Shown piece after piece: positions 24,135-35,945 of a stretch of 64,000 nucleotides of DNA. The stretch covers positions 558,001-622,000 of the forward strand of contig JALLLT010000011.1 in NCBI GenBank assembly GCA_025266875.1, written 5' to 3'. Positions within the stretch are counted from its first letter, which is position 1. Every line of letters starts with the position of its first letter. Source of the DNA: Fennellomyces sp. T-0311 (Eukaryota; Mucoromycota; Mucoromycetes; Mucorales; Lichtheimiaceae). Below the pieces are notes generated by a model. It worked only from the letters and a program-made list of their open reading frames with translations, was not told where the DNA came from and did not search any database. Position numbers and translations under genes: made by a program.

Positions 24135-25711
24135 TCAATGGTTTGCATGATCCAAACAAACGTACCGGTTATATCTGCGACGCATGATTACGGCAGATTC
24201 TTGATCCTTGTAAGTCACGGTTGCCTCCAGCTTTGTCTTGTTGAAGTGCACGCTAGAGGGAACCCCAGAACCGGACTGCCAAAGTTCCTTCAGATCGGTT
24301 TGAGTCGTCGATTCGCTAAGATTTTTGATGATCAGAGTGCATGATGTGCCCTTGGTGGTGATAGGAATGGATGTTGGTTTCTTTGTCGGGCGTTCTTGTG
24401 ATGCTTCGGGTGCCCCTCTCTTTCGCGGTCCGTTGAGATGGCTCATGACAGCAGTCTTTGCGGGTGAACCGGGAGATGAAATGCGATCGAGAATTGACGT
24501 TGATGATGCAGACGATCGTTGAGAAGGCGACGATATCCGATCCAGAATGCCACCTGGTGGTTTGCGTGTAGATAACTCTGCAGCCGCAGCAGCACCTTTG
24601 ATCGTGATTCCTTTGGATAATCCCTTGATGGTAAACGGACGCTTGTGTTCCCGGTCGTCGTCATCTTCTGCCAATTTGCGCTTCTGCTGTTGCTGCACAG
24701 GTTCACTTGACTACTGTTCGTTAGTAATCTGTTTGTCAATAGCAACTCAAATCTTACCTTGGGCGACGCATGCGCAGCATTGGCAGCCTTCTCGGCCTGC
24801 CGTTTCCGCTGCATTTCAAGCAGATGCTGTCGCTGACGATCAATCTCTTCTTGTGTCACATCGTTTGTCGTGGGCGGGCGGGGCTGTTGTTGCTGTTGCT
24901 GCTGCTGCTGTTGCATGGCAGCGAACTTGGGGTTGATATGGATCTTGTTGCCCATGGGTCGCGGTGGATAGCCCATCATCATGGGCATACCTTGGAACGG
25001 CATAGGCATCGGAGGCATCATCATACTGTTTTCAAAAGAAAAAAAGGATCATCAAGTTAGTAAGGCTCTGCTAGATGTCAAACTGCTCCTACTGATTTTC
25101 TTTTTTCCAGCTCTTTTTTTTCCGTTGTGTTTCTCTTCTGCTTTTCTTTTTCTTTGTTTTCTTTGCGACTCTTTTCTTTTTCTTTTTTTGAATACACAAC
25201 AACGATGCGCGGGGAGGGGGGACAGGAGAGACGGGAATACGTGTGAAGGACGGTGGGGATCGGAGCGGTGGGAAAGAAAACCATAAACATACTTCATGCC
25301 CATCATGCCTTGGTGGACAAAAGGGTATTGAGGGAAGCTTGCGGCAGAATGCGGCACGAAGGGTGCACGCTTTGGAGGTCCAGAGGAGGTATACGTTGGC
25401 TTGGTTCCCGATTGCTTGTTGACAGTCTTCATTGGCTTTTCTTCTTCCTTGGATTGCGTCGCCTTTGCTGATTCATCTGCTCCCAATGCCTCGGCTTTCT
25501 TGTCATTTTCAACCTTTTTGTCATTTTCAGGCTTCTTGTCTGCCTCAGGCTCAGGTTGGGTGACAGCGTCGCTCTTGGGAACGTCGGAAGACGCCTCTTC
25601 GTTCAACAGACCCAATTCTCGTTCCAGATTTTCAATATCGAGATCATCGGGATTGACATCACCAAGATCGTTGTAGTCAAAATCCTCGAAATCAACAATA
25701 TCGTCTTCCAT
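24135..25711 (-). CDS. RNA-binding protein with C-terminal RRM-like domain
   Basis: Exons 25293-25711, 24758-25025 and 24135-24710 join to 420 aa. The N-terminus is acidic (MEDDIVDFEDFDYNDLGD) and is followed by a Lys/Glu/Asp-rich spacer. Next come a Met/Pro segment, a polyglutamine run and a basic helical stretch (EEIDRQRQHLLEMQRKRQAEK). The middle has the short repeat ILDRISSP twice. The C-terminal 75 residues fit a divergent RRM: SCTLIIKNLSEST as beta-1/RNP2, a helix, then beta-strands ending ATVTYKDQESAVIMRRRYN. The intron of 267 nt at 25026-25292 is unusually long for this window and the next one (24711-24757) is only 47 nt. A role in mRNA processing or export is inference from the domain only. 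Confidence 0.75.
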
Positions 25712-27573
25712 GGTCAGACTTTTTTGAACCAAAAGAGCAAGCAATCGGACAAGGGCAAAGGAAAAAAAGAGAGGCGTGAACCGAATGGAATTAACCAATA
25801 GAACGCTTCTAGTCCCGTTTATGAGCGAGTGGCCTTTTCTTTGTTCTTTATAGCACACCTCCAAAAGCCATTCTCTTGAGCAACATTAACCATCTGCGTA
25901 ATGAAGAGCATCCAAACTGGCTTCTGTCCGTTATTACGGCTACATCACACCGAAACACCACATGAAAAGTGCCATCTTTTGGGTTAAATTAGCTTTTTCT
26001 ACAGTACGACAAGCCTGTCCGTTTTGGAAATAGAGAAGAAGTGCAATCTGATAGTGTAGTTACCATGACGTAGTAAGCAAAGCGAAGATGCCCAATGCTC
26101 AGAACCTTGCACTACCATGAGATGATGCAATCAACAGAGGCACCTGTGGATGACTGATATAAAGGAACATGACAGTGACATACAGTACCCACATAAAAAA
26201 AAGGAGAATTCTAAACCTTAAACGGATCATATCGTGTATTAAGAAACAAGAGAGATGGGGATCTTTACGGGGAGCTCCATATCGTAGGAACCTAGCGATC
26301 CTTCGAAGGGGCCGAGGGGACTTCACGGAGATAGCTTATTCTTTTCTTTGCAGTTTCAAAGTGAAATTTGGATGGAACATCACAACAGTAAGAGTCCAAG
26401 TTTCTCGAGACCTTGTGATCATCCTTTTCGGGGCATTCACCAGAAAGGTGGGGGGAATTCCTCTTTTTAACTATAGCGATAAGGTGATCGAAAATGTCAC
26501 GGTTGGCGTATCATGGGTGATAACCGCCTCGTACAAGATAGATGCATCGAAAACAATAAGAAAAGCAAAAAAACTGCACGATTTTTCTGTGTGCGTCCAG
26601 ACGTAACCGAAATGGGGGTTCCACGCACCGTTTAGTCGATCATTTGAACCGATATTCTCACTTTATATAGTTGGCTACCTTTGCTCAACAGTTGTTGTAT
26701 GCTGGGAATTCGCTCCAATACATAAAAAAGGTCAAATGTCCGTGGGACCAATACAATGGCTTTATTATTGTTATTTTTTAAAACACTTTATGTGCCATTC
26801 AATTTCTTTTATACGAGACAACAGTATCTGCATGCAAATGAAATATAAGCAACTTTTGCAGCTTCCAAGATGGTACATAGATGCATTTTGGAAACATAAA
26901 ATGTTTCGTAAATCAATGCTAACCTAGAACGTTTGCGTGTACACGCACGGGCATCTGACATGAAGGGTGTCGTTATATTTGTTGTTGTTTTTCGTTTGTG
27001 TGTGTATGTTCTCATTATAAGTGAAATATGCATCTGTCGGCGCTCGGCTCCCTGGCTTGTGCATCAGCCCCTCATTTGAGACTGTGGTTGGGCGCCGCGG
27101 TCCCTGCGTTCGAAAGGGGAAGTAAAATAACGACTCACTTACTGTGCGTAACATGCCAGTTTCTATAGAATAAGTTTTTTTTTATGTTGTGGCACCTTTG
27201 ATCTTTCGAATTTTATTAGATCAAAGAAAAAACCAAAACGATAAACCGCCCAAGAAAAAAGGGGAAGCCAACAACCTCCTGCAGTTGGAAAGAAAAATCG
27301 TTCTTGTATCACACGCGACATGTTGTTCGATGGAATGCAAACTTTATATTAACAAGAGATCAGTGAAATCTTTTTTTATTACTTCTTTATACAACTTGGT
27401 TTTTTTGAGGGGGAGGGGAGAAGACGGTGATGACCGGTCGTCATGACGATTTGATATACAACAGACAAATTCGATAAAAGAGTTTTTTGATGAGAAGGGT
27501 GGGTATCGAAAAAAAAAGAAGTTGTTTGTGGGGAGGTTTTTTTTGTGAGGAGAAAGGGGAGGAACTATTATAA
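25712..27573. other. Intergenic region with one unassigned open frame
   Basis: Contains the promoter side of the RRM gene and A/T-rich spacer. The longest frame (26169-26606, plus strand) is noted separately. A GC-richer patch at about 27030-27115 is not a tRNA by my inspection. Confidence 0.45.
26169..26606 (+). other. Unassigned 145-codon open frame
   Basis: ATG-started frame encoding a basic peptide without a recognisable domain. It contains an internal GTAAGA that could be a splice donor. Nothing in its surroundings supports a gene, so it may be chance. Confidence 0.2.
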
Positions 27574-28038
27574 TTATAAAATTGTATGTACACTGTCCAT
27601 GTCTGATGAAGACTCGCTTAGCATGGACACATTGTCGGCAGGCCGATGATGATAAAAATGCATGTAGGGCATGGTGACAGGGTCGCCAGCATAATGATAG
27701 GATGCCAAAAAGGAGGAAGATCCGTCGGATGATGATGAAGATGATGATGTGAGAGAAGAGAGGGAAGATGAAGAACTGAATGATCGAGGATGATCCTTTG
27801 GATAATAGAGCGACCTTCGTCGATGGTAGGATAACGAAGGTGTCGTGTCAATATAACTTGCAGGCCTGGTATTGTATGCGCTGTAAGATGACTGCTGTTG
27901 CGGTTTGGCTTGATAAAGACTGGGATTAACAAGGCCGTATGACTTGGATGCTTCGTGTGCTTGACAAGCGAGAGAGCAAAAGTTGATGCTATCGTCAGAG
28001 AGACGTTTCTCGCAATACAAGCAAATGTTAAGATCCAT
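27574..28038 (-). CDS. Ecl1-family zinc-binding peptide (lifespan regulatory factor)
   Basis: Single-exon 154-aa protein. The N-terminus MDLNICLYCEKRL matches the start of Ecl1-family proteins and holds a CxxC (C6, C9) plus CxxxC (C21, C25) pair, a compact zinc site. The rest is Ser/Tyr/Pro-rich with a long serine run (around SSSSSLSSLTSSSSSSSDGS) and low complexity. In yeasts, Ecl1-type proteins promote chronological lifespan and respond to starvation and zinc or sulphur status. That function is transferred from the family and is not visible here. The start is firm because the conserved motif begins at the first Met. Confidence 0.75.
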   Translation of the reverse strand: MDLNICLYCEKRLSDDSINFCSLACQAHEASKSYGLVNPSLYQAKPQQQSSYSAYNTRPASYIDTTPSLSYHRRRSLYYPKDHPRSFSSSSSLSSLTSSSSSSSDGSSSFLASYHYAGDPVTMPYMHFYHHRPADNVSMLSESSSDMDSVHTIL

Positions 28039-29628
28039 GTTTTTTTGGTGTGTCGTTTACTCTTTTGTGTAAAGAAAGAGAAGGAAAAGAAGGCAAAAGG
28101 AGCAAAGAGTGGTTTGGGGGGAACAACTGCTGTGGTAATTTATACTTTTTACCAGAACAAAGTTTTTGGGTACGTGACCAACAACAGGTGCTTCTCTCTC
28201 CAGGGCAACGAGTGGTGGGATAAATAATATTACCGCAAGTCATTCCACCTTTTTTCTCTTGTACCCCCAAAAGAGTTACCGCATTTTAGGCTTCTTGTTT
28301 AAGGGAAAAATAAGGGGGATTAATGGCAATGTTTCTTATAGGCCGGGCACACCGACGACAAAAAAGAAGGCCGCCCACTTTGAAAAAAAAGGAGACTTTT
28401 TCTGAGATGAGATTATATGTTGGCGTGGGAATAGGTTTCTCGAACGCCTTGCAGGTAGCCATATCCAGTGTGCGTGCAGCAGAACACAGACGGTGCTTTG
28501 TTGTTTTTTATTTATTTTAATCCAAACAAATAATATTTTATTTTTCCGTTCCATATCGTAATCGACGATGAAGGTGATTTTTTTTGGGGAGCTTAAAGTG
28601 GATAGCGAAGGAAAATCTTTTTTTTGTGGTCTCGTGGCCTAGCTCGTTTAATATTTCGATTAGTCTTGTCCTGCCAAACCACGTAACTCACACACACAGA
28701 GCAGTTGGCCACGTGCACACCTACATTTTGCTCATCGTTTTCATTTGACTAAATTTATCACTAACTATACTAATGCGCGATGATTGTATATATGTCCTTT
28801 AAGAGCGAGGGAAAAAGAACACAGTTCAGTATATCAACAAACGAGCAGTCTAGTTCGAAACGCGTGCTTCTTTATAGTTAGTGACAACACATAAAAAGTT
28901 GTCGTGGTTACCCATTCTTTTCAGGAACCAAAGTTTGGTCCCCCAGGATATGAACGTAAAAAGAAAACACAAGGTATTCTACATACCCGTCAGCAGACAA
29001 TGACTGAATGTGTGGGGTGTGGGAGACACAGACCACGGGAATGTATCTAAAAGTTTTCCCTTGAGTCTACTGACGATCAAACGTGTGCTCTGTGGCATGA
29101 ACACTCTGTAGCTCTTATCAGTTGCTATTACACAAGATGATGCATGTGCACAGCTCTTAAAATGATGTGCATTTTATCGCCAAGAGAGGAATTTTGTTAC
29201 CACCAATTTTTTTTAAGTTGCCAAGGTTTATCCTAACCACGGTGAAGCCGATGCGCTGCTCGATGCAAGCACCTGCATAGTACAGTTGTGAGTACAGAAG
29301 AATCCGTCCAGATGGCACAAGCGTTGCGTTCTTTCGCTGGGTGGCGATCGACATGTCGTCCAAGCGCTTATACATTGCGAGACGTCATTACTTTTTCGCT
29401 AACGCGAAAGAAACCATGACTTTCCTCTTTCGAAACTTAGGGAACCATCCCAGAATTAGGAGTTTGTTAATGAGATATTTTTTCTTTCTTCTGTGTTTCA
29501 AAAAATAAGGACAGGAAGAGAGGAACAGCTTAAATGATTCTATTCATTGGACAGGGAGCGTGCGAGTGTTTGTGAGTGTGCAGATGGTATCAGGTTATAA
29601 AAAAAAGGATGAGGGTACAATGAGTTCT
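28039..29628. other. Intergenic region
   Basis: Upstream of the Ecl1-like gene and downstream of the DUF7137-like gene. It holds homopolymer T and A runs and short frames only. I see no gene or structured RNA I can support. Confidence 0.45.
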
Positions 29629-30624
29629 TTAGTACAGGAGGCCATAGATGAACATGGCAGATGTGACGCAAGCAATGCCAAAAGCAATACCAAGACCACC
29701 AAATGTATGCGACAATAATCTGTTACCAGCGTCATAGAAGCATGTCGGGCAATAATCGGCTAAACATGATTGAGTTAAGCATGATATAGCCAAGACGCCA
29801 TTCTCCGTTTAACACTTACATCCACTCATAGGATTGTACGATTCCGGGTTGTAGAATGCGATGGTAAGACGAGTGGCAGGTTGCAGGTAACCAGGCTGGG
29901 CAGGAGCACTGACACCACGTTGATCGTAAAGTTGAATCTGATACATGCCGTTGAAGAGAGGCGTTTCGGCGGGCACGTCCGACAAGTGCCAGACAGCACT
30001 GGTTGCGCCACCATCCATCTGGGCAATAGTATAAGTAGCAGACTGGGGACCGACGGCCGCCAAGGTCAAGTTAATAGGTCGTACACGGATGGACTCATAT
30101 TCCCAGCGGAAAGTGACGTTTTCTCTCGAATCAATGCGATACAGCGGCGACACGGATTTGCTGCCGGTAGGTTCCAAAAAGGTGGCCTGGCCAGGGTAAA
30201 TGGTGTTGCCAAACGAGCCGGTAGTGGGCAAGCCATCCACCGGGTTGTTACCGGACTGTGTTTGGTTGCCCTGCTGCTGTCCTCCACTGGCTGTATTGGG
30301 AGGTGCGCTCGAACCTCCAGAAGCTGCAGGTGGGTTTCCACTAGCTGGTGGTGCTGCCGTTGGCTCAGCTGCTGGTCCTGACGATTCTGCTGGTGGTTGC
30401 TGTCCTAATGTCGTTGCTTAGTTGCGCAAATCCTTACAAGATGAATGATTGTTTGTTACCTCCTTCCTGCGGCACTAACCCGAGATTATACGATTAGCAT
30501 GTCGGGTTTTTCGTGTCAATAAGCTCATCATCTTACCTCGCTTGTCAAGTTGAGGTTTGGCGGATACTGCCAATACTGACAATAGCAGTGCGAATAGAAT
30601 CAATAATCGAACATTAAGCTGCAT
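29629..30624 (-). CDS. Secreted or membrane-anchored DUF7137-like protein
   Basis: Exons 30537-30624, 29820-30404 and 29629-29759 join to 267 aa. The first 22 residues form a clear signal peptide (MQLNVRLLILFALLLSVLAVSA). A Pro/Ser/Gln/Ala-rich segment (about 30-85) follows. Then comes a beta-rich extracellular domain with ENVTFRWEYESIRVRP, a Trp-containing strand (AVWHLSDVP) and ATRLTIAFYNPESYNP, the pattern of the fungal DUF7137 family. Two Cys follow in DYCPTCFYD and the protein ends in one hydrophobic segment (HTFGGLGIAFGIACVTSAMFIYGLLY). It is therefore probably anchored in the plasma membrane or secretory pathway with its domain outside. Function unknown; a cell-wall role is plausible but unsupported. 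Confidence 0.75.
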
Positions 30625-33564
30625 TGTGAATTGATTAAGCGAATAAAAAAAAGAGGGCGGAGAAGTGCTGTTATTTTTTTTTTTGGTCGTCCTCCCTTTT
30701 CCAGGCATGTTGCGATAAAAATAGCAAGAGCCCTGAGTTGCCAGGTCCTTTTTTTTATTTATCATTTATCGCCTGGATATCTCTCTTGCGTTTAAGCTCG
30801 GTCTACTCTATCTTGTATGCTTGTTTGCCAAACTGATTTTTTTAGCTTGTGTGTATTTTATCGTGGACTGTACAGATCGAATTTGATGGGCAGTAGAAAA
30901 AGAACTGCCCCCGAACCTGCCGGTTGTACAAGTGTGACCAATTTCTCATTTCGGCCACAGCGACAAGGAATTCTGGGACCGTCTCTCTCAGATTCAACCT
31001 TATTGTCTCCATGTCAACGTTAATGCTTTAGCATTCAATGACGGGCATTTTCCTCATACGAAAACCCAGAACTATTGTCAATTTATCGATTCCACTTCAT
31101 TGTTTCTTTTTTAAGGGGCTCAAATGAATTTTCACCCTTTTCTATCATGTCGCTATACTATCGGCCACATGATCTGAAACTCACATTCTGTTATTTTTAA
31201 AAGTAAGGTTGCATGCCTGTTTGCTTTCTAGTGCATGTATGACATCGCGGCTAGATGGATTCTGTTGCTGTTATAATTAGTATCCCTGCGAATCGATGTT
31301 GCTGATTCGAAAGCGCTATTTACATAGAGTGCTATATAAGTACCAAGAGCTTCTTCAGCGTCTAGTACGAGCACAATCCAATCCGGAAGTCCTGGAAAAT
31401 GATGAACTACATACATACACTAAAAGCTTAATTTTACGAATGAGAAGGCAATATATATGTGTCTACCAACGTCTGTTACTATAACCACCAGCGAAGTTTG
31501 CTGATGATGGATTCCTTATTGGATATTTATAGGGCCTAGATAGCGAGAGTCCAGAGCGGCAATGAGCTAATTCTCCACGTATCCGAGGGTTACATTACCA
31601 TATCGACCATCGCCGTCTATATTTTGATTGTTACACTTCAATCCCCACGAGTGGCATGGAATAAGTATTGTTTGACCTTGACTACACAGACAAGCCAATT
31701 AAAGGGCAGCACTTCAACCTCGCCATCTCAAATATACGTAACTACCAAATTAAAATGTCAAATTTAACAACGGCCAAATTCGGTCTACTGCTTAGTCGCT
31801 GCTGAAGATCCTCTCGAAGGATTCATCATCCACTAGATGCAGGTCAGTAGGTTGATACGATAGGTTTTTAGCTTCGGTGCCTTTTTAATCGTTTGTAATG
31901 CCTCCTTTGCAATGTCTGGAATCCACAGCAGCTGAATGACCACCAGGTTTGAACCACTGCAGGCTAGCTGTCTCAGAAACCGGAAGTCTGTTGTATTTGA
32001 ATCCAGCTCTTAGTTGCCATTATGCTTCCATGTGATACAGTGGCCGCTTTATATAGCGATATGGCGGTGCAGCCCAAACTTTATCGTTATATCGAAACAT
32101 CGTTATATAAAATGAGATTTGGCAGTGGTTACCGTTTTGGTGCATCGAAAATTGTATCATTATATCGAATTATCGTTATAGAAACTATCATTATATGAAG
32201 CGGCCACTGTTTGACGAAATCTAAGAGACTTTAGTTGGCTTGTGCACTTAAGTAATCCGGTAGCTTGGCAGGCATACGTAACTTTATTAATTTTCCGAAG
32301 AACAGTGTTTCCAGTGCTGGACACCATTTAAGAGTCAAATGTATACCGAATTCGCCCTTGAATTTAGTGCTACAGCACCATATATATACGAGATGGTGTA
32401 TTGTGTTTGAGTAACCGAGCACAGGCGTAGACATATTAGCTAGATATTAGTATTCAAAGCTAATTTCTTTAGGAAGGACAGTTGATTGCTATATCAACGA
32501 AGGATGTCGTGCTAATATTGATGCGTAAGTTAAGCGCACGTATATATGGTAATTGAAGCGATCCAAGAAATGAAGATCAATCATCATGATCGATCGATGC
32601 GTTCCCGAACAAGCAAAACTCCAGTGTATCTTGATTTTTCTGTAGCTATCGGGCTATTTTCTCGAATGTGTAATCACTCGTGGTACAACAGCATTGGAGC
32701 CTAGTGTTGCTGCTGATATACGTAGGCATGGTGATCTTCTACAAGTTTGCCGGATCGAAAGTTAGTTACGAGAGAAACAATACTACGACACCAAGAAAAG
32801 AGCAAATTCAAGCCAGCAACCGAAAAGCGAGTCGTGGATCTTCCTTCTGGCGATAATGGCAACCAGCTGATGATAGTAACGAGGCATTGCAACATGAGGC
32901 ACCGTTGTAAAATAAAATCCAGATGCTGGTAGACCACTTGAACGACATCTAGACACAGATATGTGATCATATAGGCCGCACACGCTCATAGCCTGTGTGC
33001 TTAAACTACAAAATATTCCATCGCCTACTATTTAAATATTTTTCCGATGGGATATCTGAATGGTAAACCTTCCCGGTAACCTTAGAATAAGTTAGCTTTG
33101 GGATAACACTGCTACCTCCGTCTGGAATAGAATACCGGGATGATATTTAGGGAATATGGCCATCAATCAAAGTGGCGTGTTGCTTGCTTGGTTCTTTGAG
33201 CGTCAAATTATATCTTCCGGCGCCTTATCCATGAACATATGGATAAACACTTCTCAGAACGATGTGCTAAACTGCTGTAAAACGCCAACAAGTAATCAAT
33301 AACGCGGAGATGCATTACGAGATCGTCGTTTTACATAGTGGCATGGTGGCAAGGATTTGAATTATCACTCCGACATTGCGTGACATTGTATTAGCGAGAA
33401 ACATGGATGAGGAACAACCAAACTAAATATCCCAGTAGAAAAATATTTTGTGATTGGTTGCAATTGCATGAATGACCTACACAACACACAAAAGACCCTC
33501 GTCGATGTGAATTTCTTATCATTATCCTTTTTTTTCTTTTCATAGCAAACTAAAAAAAAAGAAT
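30625..33564. other. Gene-poor region containing a MITE
   Basis: About 2.9 kb of mostly AT-rich DNA. The only defined element is the terminal-inverted-repeat element at about 32037-32218, listed separately. Short frames such as 31296-31484 (plus) and 32701-32970 (minus) have no family similarity. Confidence 0.5.
32037..32218. mobile_element. MITE with terminal inverted repeats
   Basis: Begins ACAGTGGCCGCTTTATATA and ends with TATATGAAGCGGCCACTGT, so the termini are inverted repeats of about 19 nt with one or two mismatches. Total size is about 180 bp, with no coding capacity. The interior carries several copies of a TATCGTTATATCGAA-like motif. The flanks do not show a clean TA duplication (TA on the left, TT on the right), so the superfamily is uncertain; Tc1/mariner-like is my best guess. 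Confidence 0.75.
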
Positions 33565-33896
33565 ATGTCAAGCCAAAAGCGCCATGTTACTATGGAAACT
33601 GTGGAGGATAGTGGCGAGCCGATGTTGACCGATAGCAACCAAGGAGCTAAGGAGCTTAATTTGTTCGGTCAAGAGACCGATCCATCGGATGCTCCTTCTG
33701 AAGAAGAACGTCTCAGCTGGGTACGTATAAAACTGCATCGGGCCTTAACGGAGCTAACGAAAACCATCTATAGAAAGACGTTGATAAAATGGAAGAAAAA
33801 GAGCGCCGAGAGCGCGAGAACAGCAAAGAAGGAATCGAAAATGCAAAGGAGACAGCGCATATTGTTGATGACTATATTCACCATCGACATGGATGA
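33565..33896 (+). CDS. Small acidic orphan protein
   Basis: Exons 33565-33720 and 33774-33896 join to 92 aa. The intron (GTACGT donor, GCTAACG branch, ATCTATAG acceptor) is well formed, and splicing removes an unlikely Lys-rich read-through. The product is hydrophilic: an acidic N-terminal half (DSGEPMLTDS, EEERLSW) followed by a charged helix (KMEEKERRERENSKEG). The C-terminus is rich in Asp and His. No domain recognised. It runs convergent to the coiled-coil gene, 183 bp away. Confidence 0.6.
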
Positions 33897-34079
33897 TCAG
33901 TGCGAAAAATATATATGTAATATGTATATGAATGCGTGGATTGTTTTTGGAGATAAGATAATAATAATAAAGCGAACACAAAACAAAAAAAAAAATAAAA
34001 CTTATGAATCTAGCCTTGGTTTACTGTCCTTGGTGTCTTGTGTAAGGAGATAGGCCATCAGTGGACTGGAATCGTAAAC

Positions 34080-35295
34080 TCATTGTGATATAATACCTTT
34101 TTCTTTCTTCTTCTCCTCCTCGGTCTCCTCTTCATCTTCATCATCTTGGTTATATTGGGATAAGACACGTCCCATTGCCTTGAACTCAAAGGTAAGCGCT
34201 GCTTGTCCTTGTTCAATCATTGTTTCCGTCATGCGGAACAGACGCAAGAAGAGCTCATCCTTTTCCCATTCGTCATCCGAGAGATCTGACTTTTCTGTTA
34301 CCGGTGGTAGTGGTAATGGTTCGATGGGTTCTTGACCACTAGCGTGTTTGTACGGGTCAGTGGACCAGTGATCACGCAATGACATAATTAAAGTTACCTT
34401 ATTTGACTTTTGAGCTTGGCTACCTGGGATGCTTGCTTGCGAACTGTTGCTTCTAACATGGCATTGACAGCAAGTAAGGACTGATTGGATATCTCTAGAT
34501 CGGCAATCTTGAACAGAAACGCTAGTTAATATGTGTTCGGAACATTTACAATCATCCGACTATTACCTGACGATTGACCCGAGCTTCATTGACTTCTTCC
34601 TCTTCCTCTTCATCGTCGTCCTCATCGTCGTCATCGTCGTCATTGTCCTGATCGGTATCGGAAAGCTCGTCTGGACTTTCTTCCTGATTGCTGCTTGTGC
34701 TGCTAGCGCTAACGACAGACGACGGAGGATCGGACTCTGGCAATGGTTTGGATATCGGGCCCACAACGTTCCGAACGGAAGGCGGTCTTCGAGGCGAATG
34801 TTGCTGTGACACAAGACCAGCAGGTACAGCAAGCGTCTTTGCTCTCGTCGGTGGTTTATAAATTTCAAAATGGGGCCGGGACGACGACGGTGGGGGTGGC
34901 GAAGGCGGTAAGACCGCAGCAGGAGAAGCAATAGGGGGCCTGCGGTTGTCTACTATGTTGTTATTGCTACTACTACTGCTGCTGCCGTTGTATGTTTTGG
35001 AGCGTTGCGGTGGTGAGGGTGGATGGTAGATATTGAGTTGTGGTTTGTGGGATGGGTTGACGGTATCATGCACTTTGGTTGTCGAGGTAACTCTAGGTGC
35101 TTTGCGAGTTGTATGTGACGATGGCGAATGGTGAGTTTGTTGTTGTTGATAGTGTTGAAAGTAAGTCGGCGGAGCGCTCACATAGCTTGCCGAAGATGAC
35201 GATGTAGATACCCGTGAGCCAGGCTTTTGTGGCATGAAGCTATGCGAGGGCCGGACGATGTTAACAGCCTTGGGAGGTGCGGTCTCTTTTGCCAT
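34080..35295 (-). CDS. Low-complexity protein with C-terminal coiled coil
   Basis: Exons 34567-35295, 34398-34507 and 34080-34338 join to 365 aa. Residues 1 to about 210 are Ser/Pro/Gln/His-rich and probably disordered. A strongly acidic run of Asp then Glu sits at about 220-235. It leads into a coiled-coil-like helix (EISNQSLLAVNAMLEATVRK) in exon 2. Exon 3 is a charged helical C-terminal part (WEKDELFLRLFRMTETMIEQ) ending in another Glu/Lys run. The last intron (34339-34397, 59 nt) is needed because the direct read-through hits a stop. I do not recognise the family; the architecture suits a scaffold or nuclear factor. Confidence 0.65.
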
Positions 35296-35945
35296 AGTTG
35301 TAGCAATCGGTTAAAGATTCTGGGCTTGTACGATGGTAAAAGGAGTAATGCGACAAGGGCAGCAGAGAAAGAAAACGGTGATTGGTAGAGACTGCTATAC
35401 GAGAATGGAGTAGATTATATTGACACAGATTTCATTTATGAGCTATTCGAGCAATCAAGAGGAAGCCCCTTGCCGACGCTCCCTCTCTTTGAAGAAAATC
35501 TTTCGATTGATTTAGCGTTCCACAAAGTTCCTCGTTGGGCCGATCCGACTTCTGCATCCAATGTTGTGTGCTTGTGTGTGTCGCACCCTTACCACTGTGG
35601 TGTATTCCTTGGATGCGATTCCTACGGAGAAATCTCTAACCATATCAATGCAATTGGCATGTTCGCTGCCTTCTACTGGTCTGCACTATGTTTGTTAGGT
35701 AGTTCCAATGATAGAGTAATGCAAGGTACGTGAGCTACTCGAATTGACTTTTATAGTTGCAATCCAAACCGATGACGCATGGTGCCTGAAGGACCGTTAT
35801 CGCAGTAAGAGTATCACTTTAAGGGGTTTTTTTCTATCTGAAAACCTTCAAGGTTCCCTTAATTTATATGTATTTACAATATTAGAGCCAAGCTGGCCGG
35901 CGAGGTGATTTATACAAGCTACAGAATATGGCACAGCAACTTTTG
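35296..35945. other. Intergenic region
   Basis: Promoter side of the coiled-coil gene and 3' side of the CENP-L-like gene. The open frame at 35470-35733 (plus) has no recognisable motif, and I do not support it as a gene. Confidence 0.45.

Noticed and set aside
25060..25290. Read-through of the RRM gene into a Lys/Arg/Glu-rich C-terminus
   Set aside because: The segment is an intron (25026-25292): it has GTATG and ACAG ends and joins two conserved-looking exons in phase.
27030..27125. GC-richer patch with GTTCGAA, a possible tRNA
   Set aside because: The T-arm stem would need a nine-base loop, and the cloverleaf does not close.
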